DNA from: Methylocapsa aurea | GTDB taxonomy: Bacteria; Pseudomonadota; Alphaproteobacteria; Rhizobiales; Beijerinckiaceae | Direction: 5' to 3' | Assembly (NCBI RefSeq): GCF_000746085.1 | Contig: NZ_JQKO01000009.1 | Coordinates: 122,501 to 186,500 of the forward strand | Length of the DNA stretch: 64,000 bases | Shown: one piece after another, positions 27,725 through 36,334 of the stretch | Numbering within the stretch: position 1 is the first letter of the stretch | Layout: every line of letters begins with the position of its first letter | Translations under genes and position numbers: made by a program | Notes under the pieces: model-generated | What the model was told of the DNA's origin: nothing | The model's database searches: none | Seen by the model: the letters and a program-made list of their open reading frames with translations, nothing else

Positions 27725-28759
27725 ATGAACGCACTAGTTTCAAGTCAGCCATCACAAGAGCTCACTAGGGCCCGCCGGATCGGAGTTTTGGTCTGGCCTG
27801 GTTGTGACGTTCTTGATGTATGTGGACCCATCGATGTGTTTTTCTATGCGAACTACTGGCTGCAGCGGTACGGGAGAGCCGGCGAACCCGGCTACCAGTG
27901 CGATATCACTGCCGCGGCCCCTGGACCGGTGAAGACGACGTGCGGAATCGAGCTCATCGCGACCCACAGTTATTCCGGCATAGAGGACGGTCTTGATACT
28001 TTGGTCGTGGTGGGGGGCGCAATGGCCGAAGAGGCGAGCAAGGATCTTTCCCTTGTCGAATGCGCGCGTTCGATAGCGCCCAGGGCGCGGCGTGTGGCGT
28101 CGATTTGCACCGGCGCGTTCATTTTGGCGGCTGCGGGCCTCTTGCATCAGCGGCGTGTGACGACGCACTGGATGTATTCAGGGGCCCTCGCTGAGGCGTA
28201 CCCTTCGATAAAGGTCGATGCGAGCCTCATTTTCGCGCGCGACGGGAATATCTATTCCTCAGGCGGGATCACCGCGGGGATAGATCTCGCCTTGGCCCTG
28301 GTCGAAGAAGATCTCGGCCAGGAAATTGCCCTGGTCGTCGCCCGGACAGTTGTGGTTTTCCCCCGTCGCCCAGGCGGCCAATCCCAATTCAGCGCCTATG
28401 TGAATTTTCTTCGGGATGGGGGGAAGCGGCCAGAGATACAGGAACTGTTGGCCTGGATGCTCGGCCACCCAGGGGAGGATCTCAGCGTAGCAGCCTTGGC
28501 GGATCGCATGGGCATGAGTCCGCGCAACTTTGCTCGGCTCTTTCGCAGCGAGATCGGAGAAACGCCGGCGCAGTTTGCCGAACGGGCGCGGGCCGACGCG
28601 GCCCGCATTAAACTCGAACAAAGCGCATTGCCGGTCGAGACCATCGCGGAGGAATGCGGCTTCGGCAATGCCGAACGCATGCGGCGCACCTTTCAGCGCC
28701 ATTTCGATGTCAGTCCGCACGAGTACCGGGCGCGGTTCCGATCAACCCTGCTCAACTGA
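27725..28759 (+). CDS. GlxA family transcriptional regulator (DJ-1/PfpI domain plus AraC HTH)
   Basis: 344 residues. The N-terminal 190 form a DJ-1/PfpI-like domain (IGVLVWPGCDVLDVCGP, VVVGG, then SICTGAFILAAAGLL with the nucleophile-elbow Cys, and THW). The C-terminal 100 are an AraC-type double helix-turn-helix (LSVAALADRMGMSPRNFARLF; IAEECGFGNAERMRRTFQRHF). Such proteins are activators, often of nitrogen or quaternary-amine catabolism. No obvious target operon is adjacent; the DUF2189 gene 224 bp downstream is the nearest on the same strand. The effector is unknown. Confidence 0.9.
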   Translation: MNALVSSQPSQELTRARRIGVLVWPGCDVLDVCGPIDVFFYANYWLQRYGRAGEPGYQCDITAAAPGPVKTTCGIELIATHSYSGIEDGLDTLVVVGGAMAEEASKDLSLVECARSIAPRARRVASICTGAFILAAAGLLHQRRVTTHWMYSGALAEAYPSIKVDASLIFARDGNIYSSGGITAGIDLALALVEEDLGQEIALVVARTVVVFPRRPGGQSQFSAYVNFLRDGGKRPEIQELLAWMLGHPGEDLSVAALADRMGMSPRNFARLFRSEIGETPAQFAERARADAARIKLEQSALPVETIAEECGFGNAERMRRTFQRHFDVSPHEYRARFRSTLLN

Positions 28760-28983
28760 CGCCGGCCAAAGCGAGCGCGCCTTAACATGCGGCGCGGCAA
28801 AAATGATTTCACGACAATTAGTTCGAGCGGCGCCCCTCTGCGCTCGCCGCTCGTCGCCCCGTCCCCGAGGAGTCAAAGAAGCTTTCACGCACCTAATCTG
28901 TTTCTCCCATGTGATCAGGCCCTTTATACGCGCCATTACATGCTTTCTTGACCGCTTATTGCTAGGTTCAGGAGGAATGCGTC

Positions 28984-29778
28984 ATGACAAATCTCGATGT
29001 GTTCGCCGCCAGGGACGCCGCTCCGGCCTATCCCGTCGTGCGCAAGGTCGGGCCTGCCGACCTCAAGGACGCTCTGACCAAAGGCGCCAATGATTTCCTG
29101 CCCACTCTCGATTTCTTTGTGGAGCCGATAACCGTCGTTTTATTTGGCATTATCTGTCCGCTCATCTGCCTGTACCTGATTGGCGCTGGCCTGCCGCTGC
29201 TCTTTCCCTTCATGTCGGGTTTCTCACTGGTTGGTCCCTTCGTTGCAATTGGCTTGTATGAGGTGAGCCGACGTCGGGAGCTCGGCCTTGACGTCTCCTG
29301 GACGGATGTTTTCGACCTGCGGCGCTCACCCTCGCTCCCCTCCATCTTCGCGCTCGGCCTCGTGCTGCTGGCGATTTTCGTCTTCTGGCAGGCTGCGGCC
29401 GAGTCGCTTTACGGGTGGCTCTTCGGCTCCAAGCCGCCAGAGTCCTTTAAGGGGTTCCTCACCGAGGTCTTCACCACATCCCAGGGCTGGGCCCTGATCG
29501 TTCTGGGCAATGCAACTGGCTTCGTCTTCGCCGTGGCGGCGCTGAGCATCAGCGTCGTTTCATTCCCCTTGCTCCTCGACCGAAATGTCGGCGCAGCCGT
29601 GGCTGCGCACACATCCGTCAGAGCAGTGTTGGCGAATCCGGCAACGATGGCGCTTTGGGGATTGATTGTCGCAGCGTCCCTGGCGATCGGTTTCCTGTTG
29701 GCGTTCATCGGCCTCGTTTTCGTGGCGCCAATCCTCGCGCACGCAAGCTGGCATCTCTACCGCAAGGTCGTGCGATAG
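28984..29778 (+). CDS. DUF2189 family integral membrane protein
   Basis: 264 residues. ATG 28984 follows TCAGGAGGAATGCGTC, where AGGAGG gives a strong ribosome-binding site. About six membrane helices are visible: PITVVLFGIICPLICLYLIGAG, FPFMSGFSLVGPFVAIGLYEVSRRRELG, FALGLVLLAIFVFW, WALIVLGNATGFVFAV, LWGLIVAASLAIGFLLAF and the following VFVAPILAHASWHLYRKVV. The GPFVAIGLYE and APILAHASWHLYR segments fit the DUF2189 family. The biochemical role is unknown. It precedes hypX by 107 bp on the same strand and may share its transcript. Confidence 0.82.
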   Translation: MTNLDVFAARDAAPAYPVVRKVGPADLKDALTKGANDFLPTLDFFVEPITVVLFGIICPLICLYLIGAGLPLLFPFMSGFSLVGPFVAIGLYEVSRRRELGLDVSWTDVFDLRRSPSLPSIFALGLVLLAIFVFWQAAAESLYGWLFGSKPPESFKGFLTEVFTTSQGWALIVLGNATGFVFAVAALSISVVSFPLLLDRNVGAAVAAHTSVRAVLANPATMALWGLIVAASLAIGFLLAFIGLVFVAPILAHASWHLYRKVVR

Positions 29779-29837
29779 GCGCTATCCATGAGAGCGATAA
29801 TGATAATGGCAGCGAGCGAATACAGACATTTTTTTAG

Positions 29838-29853
29838 ATATCTCGGAAGATAT
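29838..29853. promoter_or_regulatory. small inverted repeat in AT-rich leader of hypX
   Basis: ATATCT-CGGA-AGATAT lies 32 bp before the hypX start, in a conspicuously AT-rich stretch (29828-29880). It could be an operator or part of a promoter. No regulator is assigned. Confidence 0.3.
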
Positions 29854-29885
29854 ACTTTTAATTCTTGGAATATAGGAGAAAGCCT

Positions 29886-31721
29886 ATGCGAATTCTCTTT
29901 TTGACGTCGGCCCACAACAGCCTCAGCCAGCGTCTATGGATCGAGCTCGGAGAGCGCGGCCACGAAATTCGCGTCTGCATCGCGGCGACGGATGAGGCTA
30001 TGATCGCCGCTGTCTCCCGTGAGGCGCCGGATTTGATCATTGCGCCGATGCTGAAGATCGCCATTCCGGAGGCGGTCTGGTCGCGCTGTCTCAGCCTGAT
30101 CGTGCATCCCGGGATCAAAGGCGATCGGGGGCCCTCCTCCCTCGACTGGGCTATCGCCAACCACGAGGAGATTTGGGGCGTGACGATCCTGGAGGCGGCG
30201 GCGGAGTTCGACGCGGGCCCGATCTGGGCTGCGCACGAGTTTGCCCTGGAGGCTGATTCGCCCGCAAAGAGCAGCCTCTATCGCGATCAGGTCACCGAGG
30301 CCGCCTTGCGCGGCGTCCTCGAAGCTGTCGAACGAATCGAGTCGGGGGAGTTCCGATCCGGCGCCTGGCGGCCCGAAAAGCTGTCCGATGCATCGCTCCA
30401 AGGGTCGCCCCCTTTGCGCGGCTGTCTGCGCCCGCCGATGCGGCAGGCCCATCGCGCCATCGACTGGACGCATGATGGGACGGCCGCGATCCTCCGCAAG
30501 ATTCGCGCGGCGGACAGCGCTCCCGGCGTCCTCGGGACCCTGCTGGGCAAAAGCTGCTTCCTTTATGGAGCGCATGAGGAGGAGCGCCTTAAAGGGCCGC
30601 CCGGTGAGATTCTGGCCCGGCGCGACGGCGCGATCTGCGTCGGCGCGGTCGATGGCGCCATCTGGATCTCCCATCTGAAGGCCAAGGACGACGCTCGGGA
30701 GGCAACCTGCCGCCTCGCCGAGGCGGGTCTCGGCTGCGAGCTCTGCGATGCGGACCTGTGTCCCGTCGCCGGGATCAAGCTGCCGGCGACGCAGATCTTG
30801 GGACCTCTGCTGCGCGGCGCGCCCGAAGCATCGCTGCCAATCGACGCTCCGGTCGACCATCGCACCTTTCGCGAGATCGTCTACACGGAGGAGGACGAAG
30901 TTGGCTATCTCGCGTTCGATTTCTACAATGGAGCGATGAGCACGTCCCAATGCTATCGCCTCCGGGATGCGTTCCTCCACGCCCGATCGCGCCCGACCCG
31001 CGTCATCGTTCTGCTGGGCGGCGCCGATTTCTGGTCGAACGGCATCCATCTCAATGTGATCGAGGCCAGCGCCGATCCGGCCGCCGAATCCTGGCGGAAC
31101 ATCAATGCGATCGACGATCTTATCTTCGAAATCCTCAACACCATGTCCCATCTCGTCATTGCCGGGCTGCGCGGCAATGCCGGCGCCGGCGGCGCAATGC
31201 TGGCGCTCGCGGCGGACTGCGTCTATGCGCGATCTGGGGTCGTCCTCAATCCCCACTACAGAAGCATGGGCGATCTCTATGGATCGGAATATTGGACCTA
31301 TACGCTGCCGCGGCGAGTGGGGCAAAAGCAAGCGCTGGAGTTGACCCAGTCCTGCAAGCCAATCGGCGCGCCGGCGGCGCGGGAAATGGGATTTCTCGAC
31401 GACGCCTTCGGCGAAGACGCCAAGGCGTTCGAGACCGAACTGAGGGAGCGGGCGAGGCGCCTCGCCCGGGATCCGGAATTGCGCTCGATGCTTCGTAAGA
31501 AGCACGAGAAGCGTCTCGACGACGAAAGCGCCAAGCCCCTCGCGAGCTATCGCGCCGAGGAGCTGGAATGGATGCGAGTCAATTTCTTCGGGCCCGACCC
31601 CGCCTATCACGAGGCCCGCCGCCGCTTCGTCTTCAAGGGAAATCCGCCGAAGGGAAGCCCCGCGCCGATTGGAGCTGCGGTCGAACGGGCGCCCTTCGTT
31701 CTATCGGAGGGCGCGGCCTAG
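29886..31721 (+). CDS. hypX: hydrogenase maturation protein HypX (CO-ligand synthesis)
   Basis: 611 residues from ATG 29886, with GGAG seven bases upstream. The N-terminal half is a formyltransferase-like fold (MRILFLTSAHNSLSQRLW, then VHPGIKGDRGPSSLDWAI). The C-terminal half (from about residue 330) is an enoyl-CoA hydratase/isomerase-like domain with LGGADFWSNGIHLNVIE and GLRGNAGAGGAMLALAADC. HypX/HoxX makes the carbonyl ligand of [NiFe]-hydrogenase from formyl-tetrahydrofolate via formyl-CoA when oxygen is present. Length and both domains are complete. No hydrogenase structural gene or hypABCDEF lies in the window, so the set must be elsewhere on the genome. Confidence 0.93.
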   Translation: MRILFLTSAHNSLSQRLWIELGERGHEIRVCIAATDEAMIAAVSREAPDLIIAPMLKIAIPEAVWSRCLSLIVHPGIKGDRGPSSLDWAIANHEEIWGVTILEAAAEFDAGPIWAAHEFALEADSPAKSSLYRDQVTEAALRGVLEAVERIESGEFRSGAWRPEKLSDASLQGSPPLRGCLRPPMRQAHRAIDWTHDGTAAILRKIRAADSAPGVLGTLLGKSCFLYGAHEEERLKGPPGEILARRDGAICVGAVDGAIWISHLKAKDDAREATCRLAEAGLGCELCDADLCPVAGIKLPATQILGPLLRGAPEASLPIDAPVDHRTFREIVYTEEDEVGYLAFDFYNGAMSTSQCYRLRDAFLHARSRPTRVIVLLGGADFWSNGIHLNVIEASADPAAESWRNINAIDDLIFEILNTMSHLVIAGLRGNAGAGGAMLALAADCVYARSGVVLNPHYRSMGDLYGSEYWTYTLPRRVGQKQALELTQSCKPIGAPAAREMGFLDDAFGEDAKAFETELRERARRLARDPELRSMLRKKHEKRLDDESAKPLASYRAEELEWMRVNFFGPDPAYHEARRRFVFKGNPPKGSPAPIGAAVERAPFVLSEGAA

Positions 31722-31796
31722 AGGGTTTGCCGATCAAATAGAATCATCTGTTTGTGAGGCTTCCTCGCCATCCCTCCGTCTTCGAAACTCGCCATC

Positions 31797-31822
31797 AGGC
31801 CAACCCTATGGAGGGTTGGCCT
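31797..31822. terminator. bidirectional terminator-like hairpin between hypX and the cyclotransferase gene
   Basis: An 11-bp perfect stem (AGGCCAACCCT, 31797-31807, with 31812-31822) and a four-base loop lie exactly between two convergent 3' ends. No T-run follows on either strand. Confidence 0.5.
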
Positions 31823-31830
31823 CAAGGGGA

Positions 31831-32259
31831 TCAGACGCATTTCGCGCGCATTTCAAGAAAGCCTATATAGGCAGGCGGCAATTGCGCCATCCGAGCGGCC
31901 TGGAGGATGGTTTGCATATAGGCAGGCGCGGGGCGTCCCTCCTTGCTGCTTCGTCCGACATAAACGAGCGCCCTGACCGGGCCGCCGGCCACGCGGAAAA
32001 TGGGCTGGGTGATTTTCTGGTAGAGACCGCGATGGACCTCCTCATAGCGATCCAACGGACCAATATCGGAAAGCGCCAGCCGGTAGAGAACGCCATGAAC
32101 AGCGGCGTTTCGATCCCGAACGATCGAGGCGAATCCCTCCTCCATGATGAAAAAGCGATGGCCGGCGAGGCGCGCGGGGCCGAGGGCTTGCGCGTTCCGA
32201 CAGCGCAGCTGCATGGCGGCCAAATCCATGTTGGAGCCATAGGCGAAATAAAGCGGCAT
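31831..32259 (-). CDS. gamma-glutamylcyclotransferase-like protein
   Basis: 142 residues from ATG 32259 (MPLYFAYGSNM). The motif YFAYGSNM is the substrate-binding loop of the GGCT/AIG2 fold. The catalytic Glu should be in LDRYEEVHRGLY near residue 75, and the end ALVYVG with a late PPAYIGFL also fits. These enzymes cyclise gamma-glutamyl amides to 5-oxoproline. The upstream extension to 32352 has no family sequence, so I exclude it. Convergent with hypX. Confidence 0.85.
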   Translation of the reverse strand: MPLYFAYGSNMDLAAMQLRCRNAQALGPARLAGHRFFIMEEGFASIVRDRNAAVHGVLYRLALSDIGPLDRYEEVHRGLYQKITQPIFRVAGGPVRALVYVGRSSKEGRPAPAYMQTILQAARMAQLPPAYIGFLEMRAKCV

Positions 32260-32693
32260 CCGAGCGGCTAAGCGCGCATCGACCCAGACGCCGCCGACAT
32301 CCTTCCGTCCGCCAGCGACAAAGCCCGCGTCAAATGTTCGGCGCCGATCCAAGGATGGGGGCTGCCCGAAGGCCTCCCGCCCTGCAAGGGCGCGCCTATC
32401 GCCTGGAGCAAGGTTTTAGCCGGTCCCGGCGTGAACTTTTCGGTCCGCTTCCGCGTTGCGCAAAGGCGAAGTCTCTCGAAGACGATAGCTCTCATGATCT
32501 TAGTTTCGAGCGAAGCGAGAAGAAGTCAACCACCCGCGCAAGGCGGGGAAACGTCGGTCTTTGTGGAATCTTGCGGAATGTTTCTGTGTATAAGATTCAA
32601 TCTGGCGGCGAGCGGCCTGCACCGATGGTTGTATTTTTCCTCTTTTTGTGGTTGATTAGGTTCTGATTCGTTAGCTTAAGGTTAGACTCCGCT
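32260..32693. other. 434-bp intergenic region without visible gene
   Basis: This lies between the divergent starts of the cyclotransferase and an 89-codon ORF. Only short unconvincing frames are present. The right end (32580-32690) is relatively AT-rich, with TTGTATTTTTCCTC and GATTAGGTTCTGATTCG, and may hold the promoter of the small ORF. Confidence 0.5.
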
Positions 32694-32963
32694 ATGCTCC
32701 TTGGATTTCTCAAGCGTCCTGAATGGATTTTCCGCCGCGCCGCCCGCAGAGATGCCGTCGCCGCCGAAGCGGACCGCCTGATCGCCAAGTTCAACGACCA
32801 AGCTTATTTCGAGGCGCGAGACCGCGTCAGGGGCCGTTGCATCGACGGGGGAAAATCGGCGCGCTTCTGGACTGGCGTCAAGCTTGAGATCGCGCGGCGG
32901 CAGAAGATCATGATTGGCCTTTCCGGCGCCGATATGTGGGCCAGAGACGCCTCCCGCGCGTAG
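32694..32963 (+). CDS. small basic protein of unknown function
   Basis: 89 residues, starting MLLGFLKRPEWIFRRAARRDAV. It is rich in Arg and Ala and predicted mostly helical (RDAVAAEADRLIAKFNDQAYFEARDRVRG). It has no signal peptide or membrane helix and no family I recognise. The ribosome-binding site is weak. An AT-rich stretch upstream and a sensible amino-acid composition favour a real gene, but this is not certain. Confidence 0.5.
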   Translation: MLLGFLKRPEWIFRRAARRDAVAAEADRLIAKFNDQAYFEARDRVRGRCIDGGKSARFWTGVKLEIARRQKIMIGLSGADMWARDASRA

Positions 32964-33066
32964 GCCGGCGCCGGCGGGCGCGAGGCTTGATCGTTTACGG
33001 CGTGGAAACAAGTTGCCGGCGGCGCGCGACTCGAATCGGCAGCCCGTCGGATGCGCAAATATTCTA

Positions 33067-33111
33067 GAGCATATTCCGAACAGATTGGCTCAATCTGTTC
33101 GGAATATGCTC
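33067..33111. repeat. 45-bp hairpin with perfect 21-bp arms
   Basis: The left arm 33067-33087 begins GAGCATATTCCGAACAGATT. It pairs exactly with 33091-33111 around a three-base loop (GCT). The GAGCATATTC...GAATATGCTC ends match those of the element at 20348-20401. It lies between the 89-codon ORF and the 3' end of mce. Confidence 0.85.
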
Positions 33112-33127
33112 GGACTTTTTAACACTG

Positions 33128-33175
33128 GAGCGATTTCTGATCGATCGAATGACTCGATTCGATCGGAAAGCGCTC
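33128..33175. repeat. GAGCG...CGCTC palindromic element abutting mce
   Basis: A long imperfect hairpin (GATCGATCGAAT with GATTCGATCGG arms) whose last base is also the final base of the mce stop codon. It could end the nuo-birA-rnj-mce transcript. Same family as the elements at 2024, 3406 and 6541. Confidence 0.7.
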
Positions 33176-33579
33176 TATCTCTGCTCGAGTTCGATCAAGG
33201 TTCCGGCGAAGTCCTTGGGATTTAGAAAAAGCACGGGCTTGCCATGCGCCCCAATTTTTGGCTCCCCGTCGCCAAGGACGCGCGCTCCATTTTGCTGAAG
33301 GCGCTCGCGCGCCGCAAGAATATCCTCGACCTCATAACAAAGATGATGGATCGCGCCATCGGGATTTTTCGCGACGAAATTAGCGATCGGGGAATTTGCG
33401 CCGAGCGGTTGGAGAAGTTCGATTTTCGTATTGGCAAGCTCAACGAAAACGACAGTGACTCCATGCGCCGGGAGGGCCATGGGAAGACTGACTTTGGCTC
33501 CCAGCGCATCGCGATAAAGGGCGCTTGCCGCTGCAAGATCCTTCACCGCTATGGCGACATGGTTCAGCCGCCCGATCAC
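33175..33579 (-). CDS. mce: methylmalonyl-CoA epimerase (VOC family)
   Basis: 134 residues, the family's normal size. It starts MIGRLNHVAIAVKDL, with the first metal-ligand His in NHVAIAV. HHLCYEVEDI and the terminal FAGTLIELEQ supply further ligand positions. It interconverts (R)- and (S)-methylmalonyl-CoA in propionyl-CoA metabolism. It is the last gene of the minus-strand run after rnj, 180 bp from that gene. The birA-rnj-mce order is one I associate with Rhizobiales. A palindrome touches the stop codon. Confidence 0.9.
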   Translation of the reverse strand: MIGRLNHVAIAVKDLAAASALYRDALGAKVSLPMALPAHGVTVVFVELANTKIELLQPLGANSPIANFVAKNPDGAIHHLCYEVEDILAARERLQQNGARVLGDGEPKIGAHGKPVLFLNPKDFAGTLIELEQR

Positions 33580-33759
33580 GCCGCCCTCCGAGACCCAAAA
33601 ACTTTGCGACTTTTTGGGAATGACCCTGTGCCAAAGCCGTTAGATATAGAGTTTCGTCGTTATGCTCTGGATAGGCTCTCCAAGGCAGTAAATAAATTTA
33701 CCGTTTCCTTGTCGATCGCGCGAGTCGCATCGAATGGGAGCTGTCCGACGCGCTCCTGA

Positions 33760-35430
33760 TCAAACCTCAACCACCAAGACATGCACCGTGGGCCGTTTCC
33801 CCCACGCCGCCGCGACCGCGTTGCGCACCGCCTTTTCGACCGCCGTCGAGACCACATCGGCGTCCCGCCGCTTTTGCCTGGGCAGATGGTCGAAGGTCTG
33901 GAAAAGCGCTTCGTCGACAATGGCGTCCATGGCGGCGCCATCCTTGGTCCTTGCCGGCATACCCGCCGTCACGACATCGGGCACGCCGGCGAGATCGCCC
34001 TTCGCCGTGACGGCCAAGGCAATCGTGACTATGCCGGAAACAGCAAGCTTCTGACGCGTCCGCACGGCCTCGTCGCCAGCCGCCACGAAGGTATTGCCAT
34101 CCTTGCAAAGACGGCCGTGCGGCGCCTCCCCGACAATGCCGGGCCGCCCCGGCGCGAGCAGAACAATGTCTCCATTGCGAGCCCTGATGACATGCTCGAC
34201 GCCCTGCTTCTCGGCGAATGCGGCATGTTCGGCGAGGTGGATTTCCTCGCCATGGGCGGGAATTGCAATCTGGGGCCTCGTCCAGCCATAGAGCTGCACG
34301 ACCTCGCCCCGGCGCGGATGCCCCGAAGCATGGACAAGCGCCGTTCGGTCGGTGATGACGCTGACCCCCGCCCGGATAAAATTATTGATGATCCGGCCGA
34401 CGTCCCTTTCATTGCCTGGGATCGTCCGCGAGGAAAAAATGACCTGATCGCCCGGATTGAGCGTCACGACCGGATGCTCGCCTTCCGAGATGCGGGCGAT
34501 GGCGGCGCGGCTTTCGCCCTGGCTTCCCGTCGCCAGCAAGACCAGCTTGTCCGGCGGCGAATGCGGAAATGCATCCAGGGAAAAGAAGTCGGGGACGCCA
34601 TCGAGGTAGCCGCATTCGCGCGCGACGGCGACGATGCGCTCCATGGCGCGACCCGCGAGCACGACATTGCGCTGAGCCGCCATCGCGGCTTCGGCGACGG
34701 CCCGAATCCGCGCGACATTGGAAGCGAAAGTGGTGACGACGACGCGTCCCGGCGCCTTGGCGATGATCTCGCGCAAGGTCTTAGCGACATCGCCTTCCGA
34801 GGGGCTTATCCCCTCGCGTAAAATATTGGTCGAATCGGAAATGAGGGCAAGAACGCCCTCATCCCCTATCTCTTTGAGCCGCTTGGCGTCGGTCGGCTTG
34901 CCAAGACCTGGCTCGGCGTCGATTTTCCAATCGCCCGAATGGAGGATCGCGCCGAGCGGCGTCCGGATCGCGAGGGCGCAGCTTTCGGGGATCGAATGGG
35001 CGACGGCAACGAATTCTACGCGAAAAGGATCGATCGAAACGGTCGCGCCCTGTGCGACGATTTCAATCGGAACCTCCGGTGCGCCGGGCTCGGCCAGGCG
35101 CTTGGCGTGGAGCAGTTCGGCGGCGAAACGCGTCGCATAGAGCTTGCAGCCAAGCCGAGGCCACAAATCGGCTATCGCGCCAATATGATCCTCATGCGCA
35201 TGGGTGATGACCAGTCCGACAAGATCCTGGCGCAGCTTCTCGATAAAACTGATGTCCGGCATGATGAGATCGATGCCCGCAAGATCGGGTCCAGCGAAAG
35301 CGACGCCACAATCCACCATCAGCCATTTGACGCGCCCTTTGCGACCGTAGCCGTAAAGGGCGAGGTTCATGCCGATCTCGCCAAGGCCTCCGAGCGGCGC
35401 GAAGACGAGCTCGTCATTTCCCTCATTCAT
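33760..35430 (-). CDS. rnj: ribonuclease J
   Basis: 556 residues from ATG 35430 (MNEGNDELVF); a TTG at 35448 is in frame but less likely. The metallo-beta-lactamase core has THAHEDHIGA (His 77, His 79, Asp 81, His 82) and VAVAHSIPES. The beta-CASP part contains ATGSQGES and HASGHPRRGEV, and the C-terminal domain follows. RNase J is a 5'-3' exonuclease and endonuclease for mRNA decay and rRNA processing, known in Sinorhizobium and other alphaproteobacteria. It lies 42 bp downstream of birA. Confidence 0.95.
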   Translation of the reverse strand: MNEGNDELVFAPLGGLGEIGMNLALYGYGRKGRVKWLMVDCGVAFAGPDLAGIDLIMPDISFIEKLRQDLVGLVITHAHEDHIGAIADLWPRLGCKLYATRFAAELLHAKRLAEPGAPEVPIEIVAQGATVSIDPFRVEFVAVAHSIPESCALAIRTPLGAILHSGDWKIDAEPGLGKPTDAKRLKEIGDEGVLALISDSTNILREGISPSEGDVAKTLREIIAKAPGRVVVTTFASNVARIRAVAEAAMAAQRNVVLAGRAMERIVAVARECGYLDGVPDFFSLDAFPHSPPDKLVLLATGSQGESRAAIARISEGEHPVVTLNPGDQVIFSSRTIPGNERDVGRIINNFIRAGVSVITDRTALVHASGHPRRGEVVQLYGWTRPQIAIPAHGEEIHLAEHAAFAEKQGVEHVIRARNGDIVLLAPGRPGIVGEAPHGRLCKDGNTFVAAGDEAVRTRQKLAVSGIVTIALAVTAKGDLAGVPDVVTAGMPARTKDGAAMDAIVDEALFQTFDHLPRQKRRDADVVSTAVEKAVRNAVAAAWGKRPTVHVLVVEV

Positions 35431-35472
35431 TGGTGGCGGCCTTTCCAAAAAATTCCCATAGACCCTCTCGGA

Positions 35473-36258
35473 TCATTGAAGCGCGGCGCGCTCGCCTGAC
35501 GGCGGCGACAAAAAAACATCCCCCGCCTCGACCGCGACCTCTCCGGCCGCGCTGTCGAGAATGAGCCTGCCGGTGGCGTCGATCGTCCGAAAGACGCCCT
35601 CAACGGCTCCAAATGGCCGCGCCACGCTGATCCTTGCGCCAAGACCGGCGGCCAGGGACAGCCATTCGGTGCGGATCGGCGCAAAATCGGAGCCCTGCGT
35701 CCAAACATCGAGCCAATGCGCCATCGCCGCCGAAAGACGCTCGAACACCACTTCAGGTGCAATCGGCGGGCCGCCGATCGCGCTGAGATCGGTCGTCCTG
35801 TAGAGCGCGTTCTCAGGATGCGATCGGCAATTGACGCCAATTCCGGCAACGCAGGCAAAGCGGCCATCGGGCAAACCGACGCTTTCCAGAAGAATTCCGG
35901 CGATCTTGGCCCCATCATGAAGAATATCATTGGGCCATTTGATCGCGAGCCGACGATCGCCCTCGAGAATTTCGCGCAACGCGCGGGCGAGCGCAAGGCT
36001 CGCGACGAAGCCGAGTTCGGGAGCTTTGTGCGGCGGCGCAGGATCGATCAGCAGCAGGCTTGCATAAAGATTGCCCGGCGGCGACCACCAGACTCGGCCA
36101 TTGCGGCCCCGCCCGCCGCTCTGCGTCTCGGCGACGATCCAGAGCCGTCCTGGGTCCCCCCGCCTGCCGCAAGCCATCGCTTCATCGTTGGTCGAAACGA
36201 GCCCGCCATGCCGACTCAATCGAAAGCCTTTATCCTTGGCCGTTTCAGCAAGACGCAA
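35473..36258 (-). CDS. birA: biotin-[acetyl-CoA-carboxylase] ligase
   Basis: 261 residues, a short BirA without the N-terminal DNA-binding domain. The catalytic biotin loop GGRGRNGRVW (about residues 48-57) and KWPNDIL are present, followed by GIGVNC and a C-terminal SH3-like part (GVFRTIDATGRLIL). It attaches biotin to carboxylase subunits; lacking the helix-turn-helix, it cannot repress bio genes as E. coli BirA does. It lies 76 bp downstream of nuoN with a palindrome between, as part of the same directional block. Confidence 0.93.
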   Translation of the reverse strand: MRLAETAKDKGFRLSRHGGLVSTNDEAMACGRRGDPGRLWIVAETQSGGRGRNGRVWWSPPGNLYASLLLIDPAPPHKAPELGFVASLALARALREILEGDRRLAIKWPNDILHDGAKIAGILLESVGLPDGRFACVAGIGVNCRSHPENALYRTTDLSAIGGPPIAPEVVFERLSAAMAHWLDVWTQGSDFAPIRTEWLSLAAGLGARISVARPFGAVEGVFRTIDATGRLILDSAAGEVAVEAGDVFLSPPSGERAALQ

Positions 36259-36276
36259 CAGGGCTAAACCACCGTT

Positions 36277-36324
36277 AGAGCATGACCCCGGGACTTTGCG
36301 GAGGACTTCTTGGGATCATGTTCT
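36277..36324. repeat. AGAGCATGA...TCATGTTCT palindromic element
   Basis: An imperfect hairpin between nuoN and birA: AGAGCATGACCCC at the left and GGGATCATGTTCT at the right. It resembles the GAGCATGATCC elements I associate with Rhizobiales intergenic regions. It may weaken read-through from nuo into birA. Confidence 0.6.
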
Positions 36325-36334
36325 AGACAAAACC

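Noticed and set aside
29838-29853. FNR/FixK box before hypX
   Set aside because: The inverted repeat does not match TTGAT-N4-ATCAA, so no oxygen regulator can be assigned.
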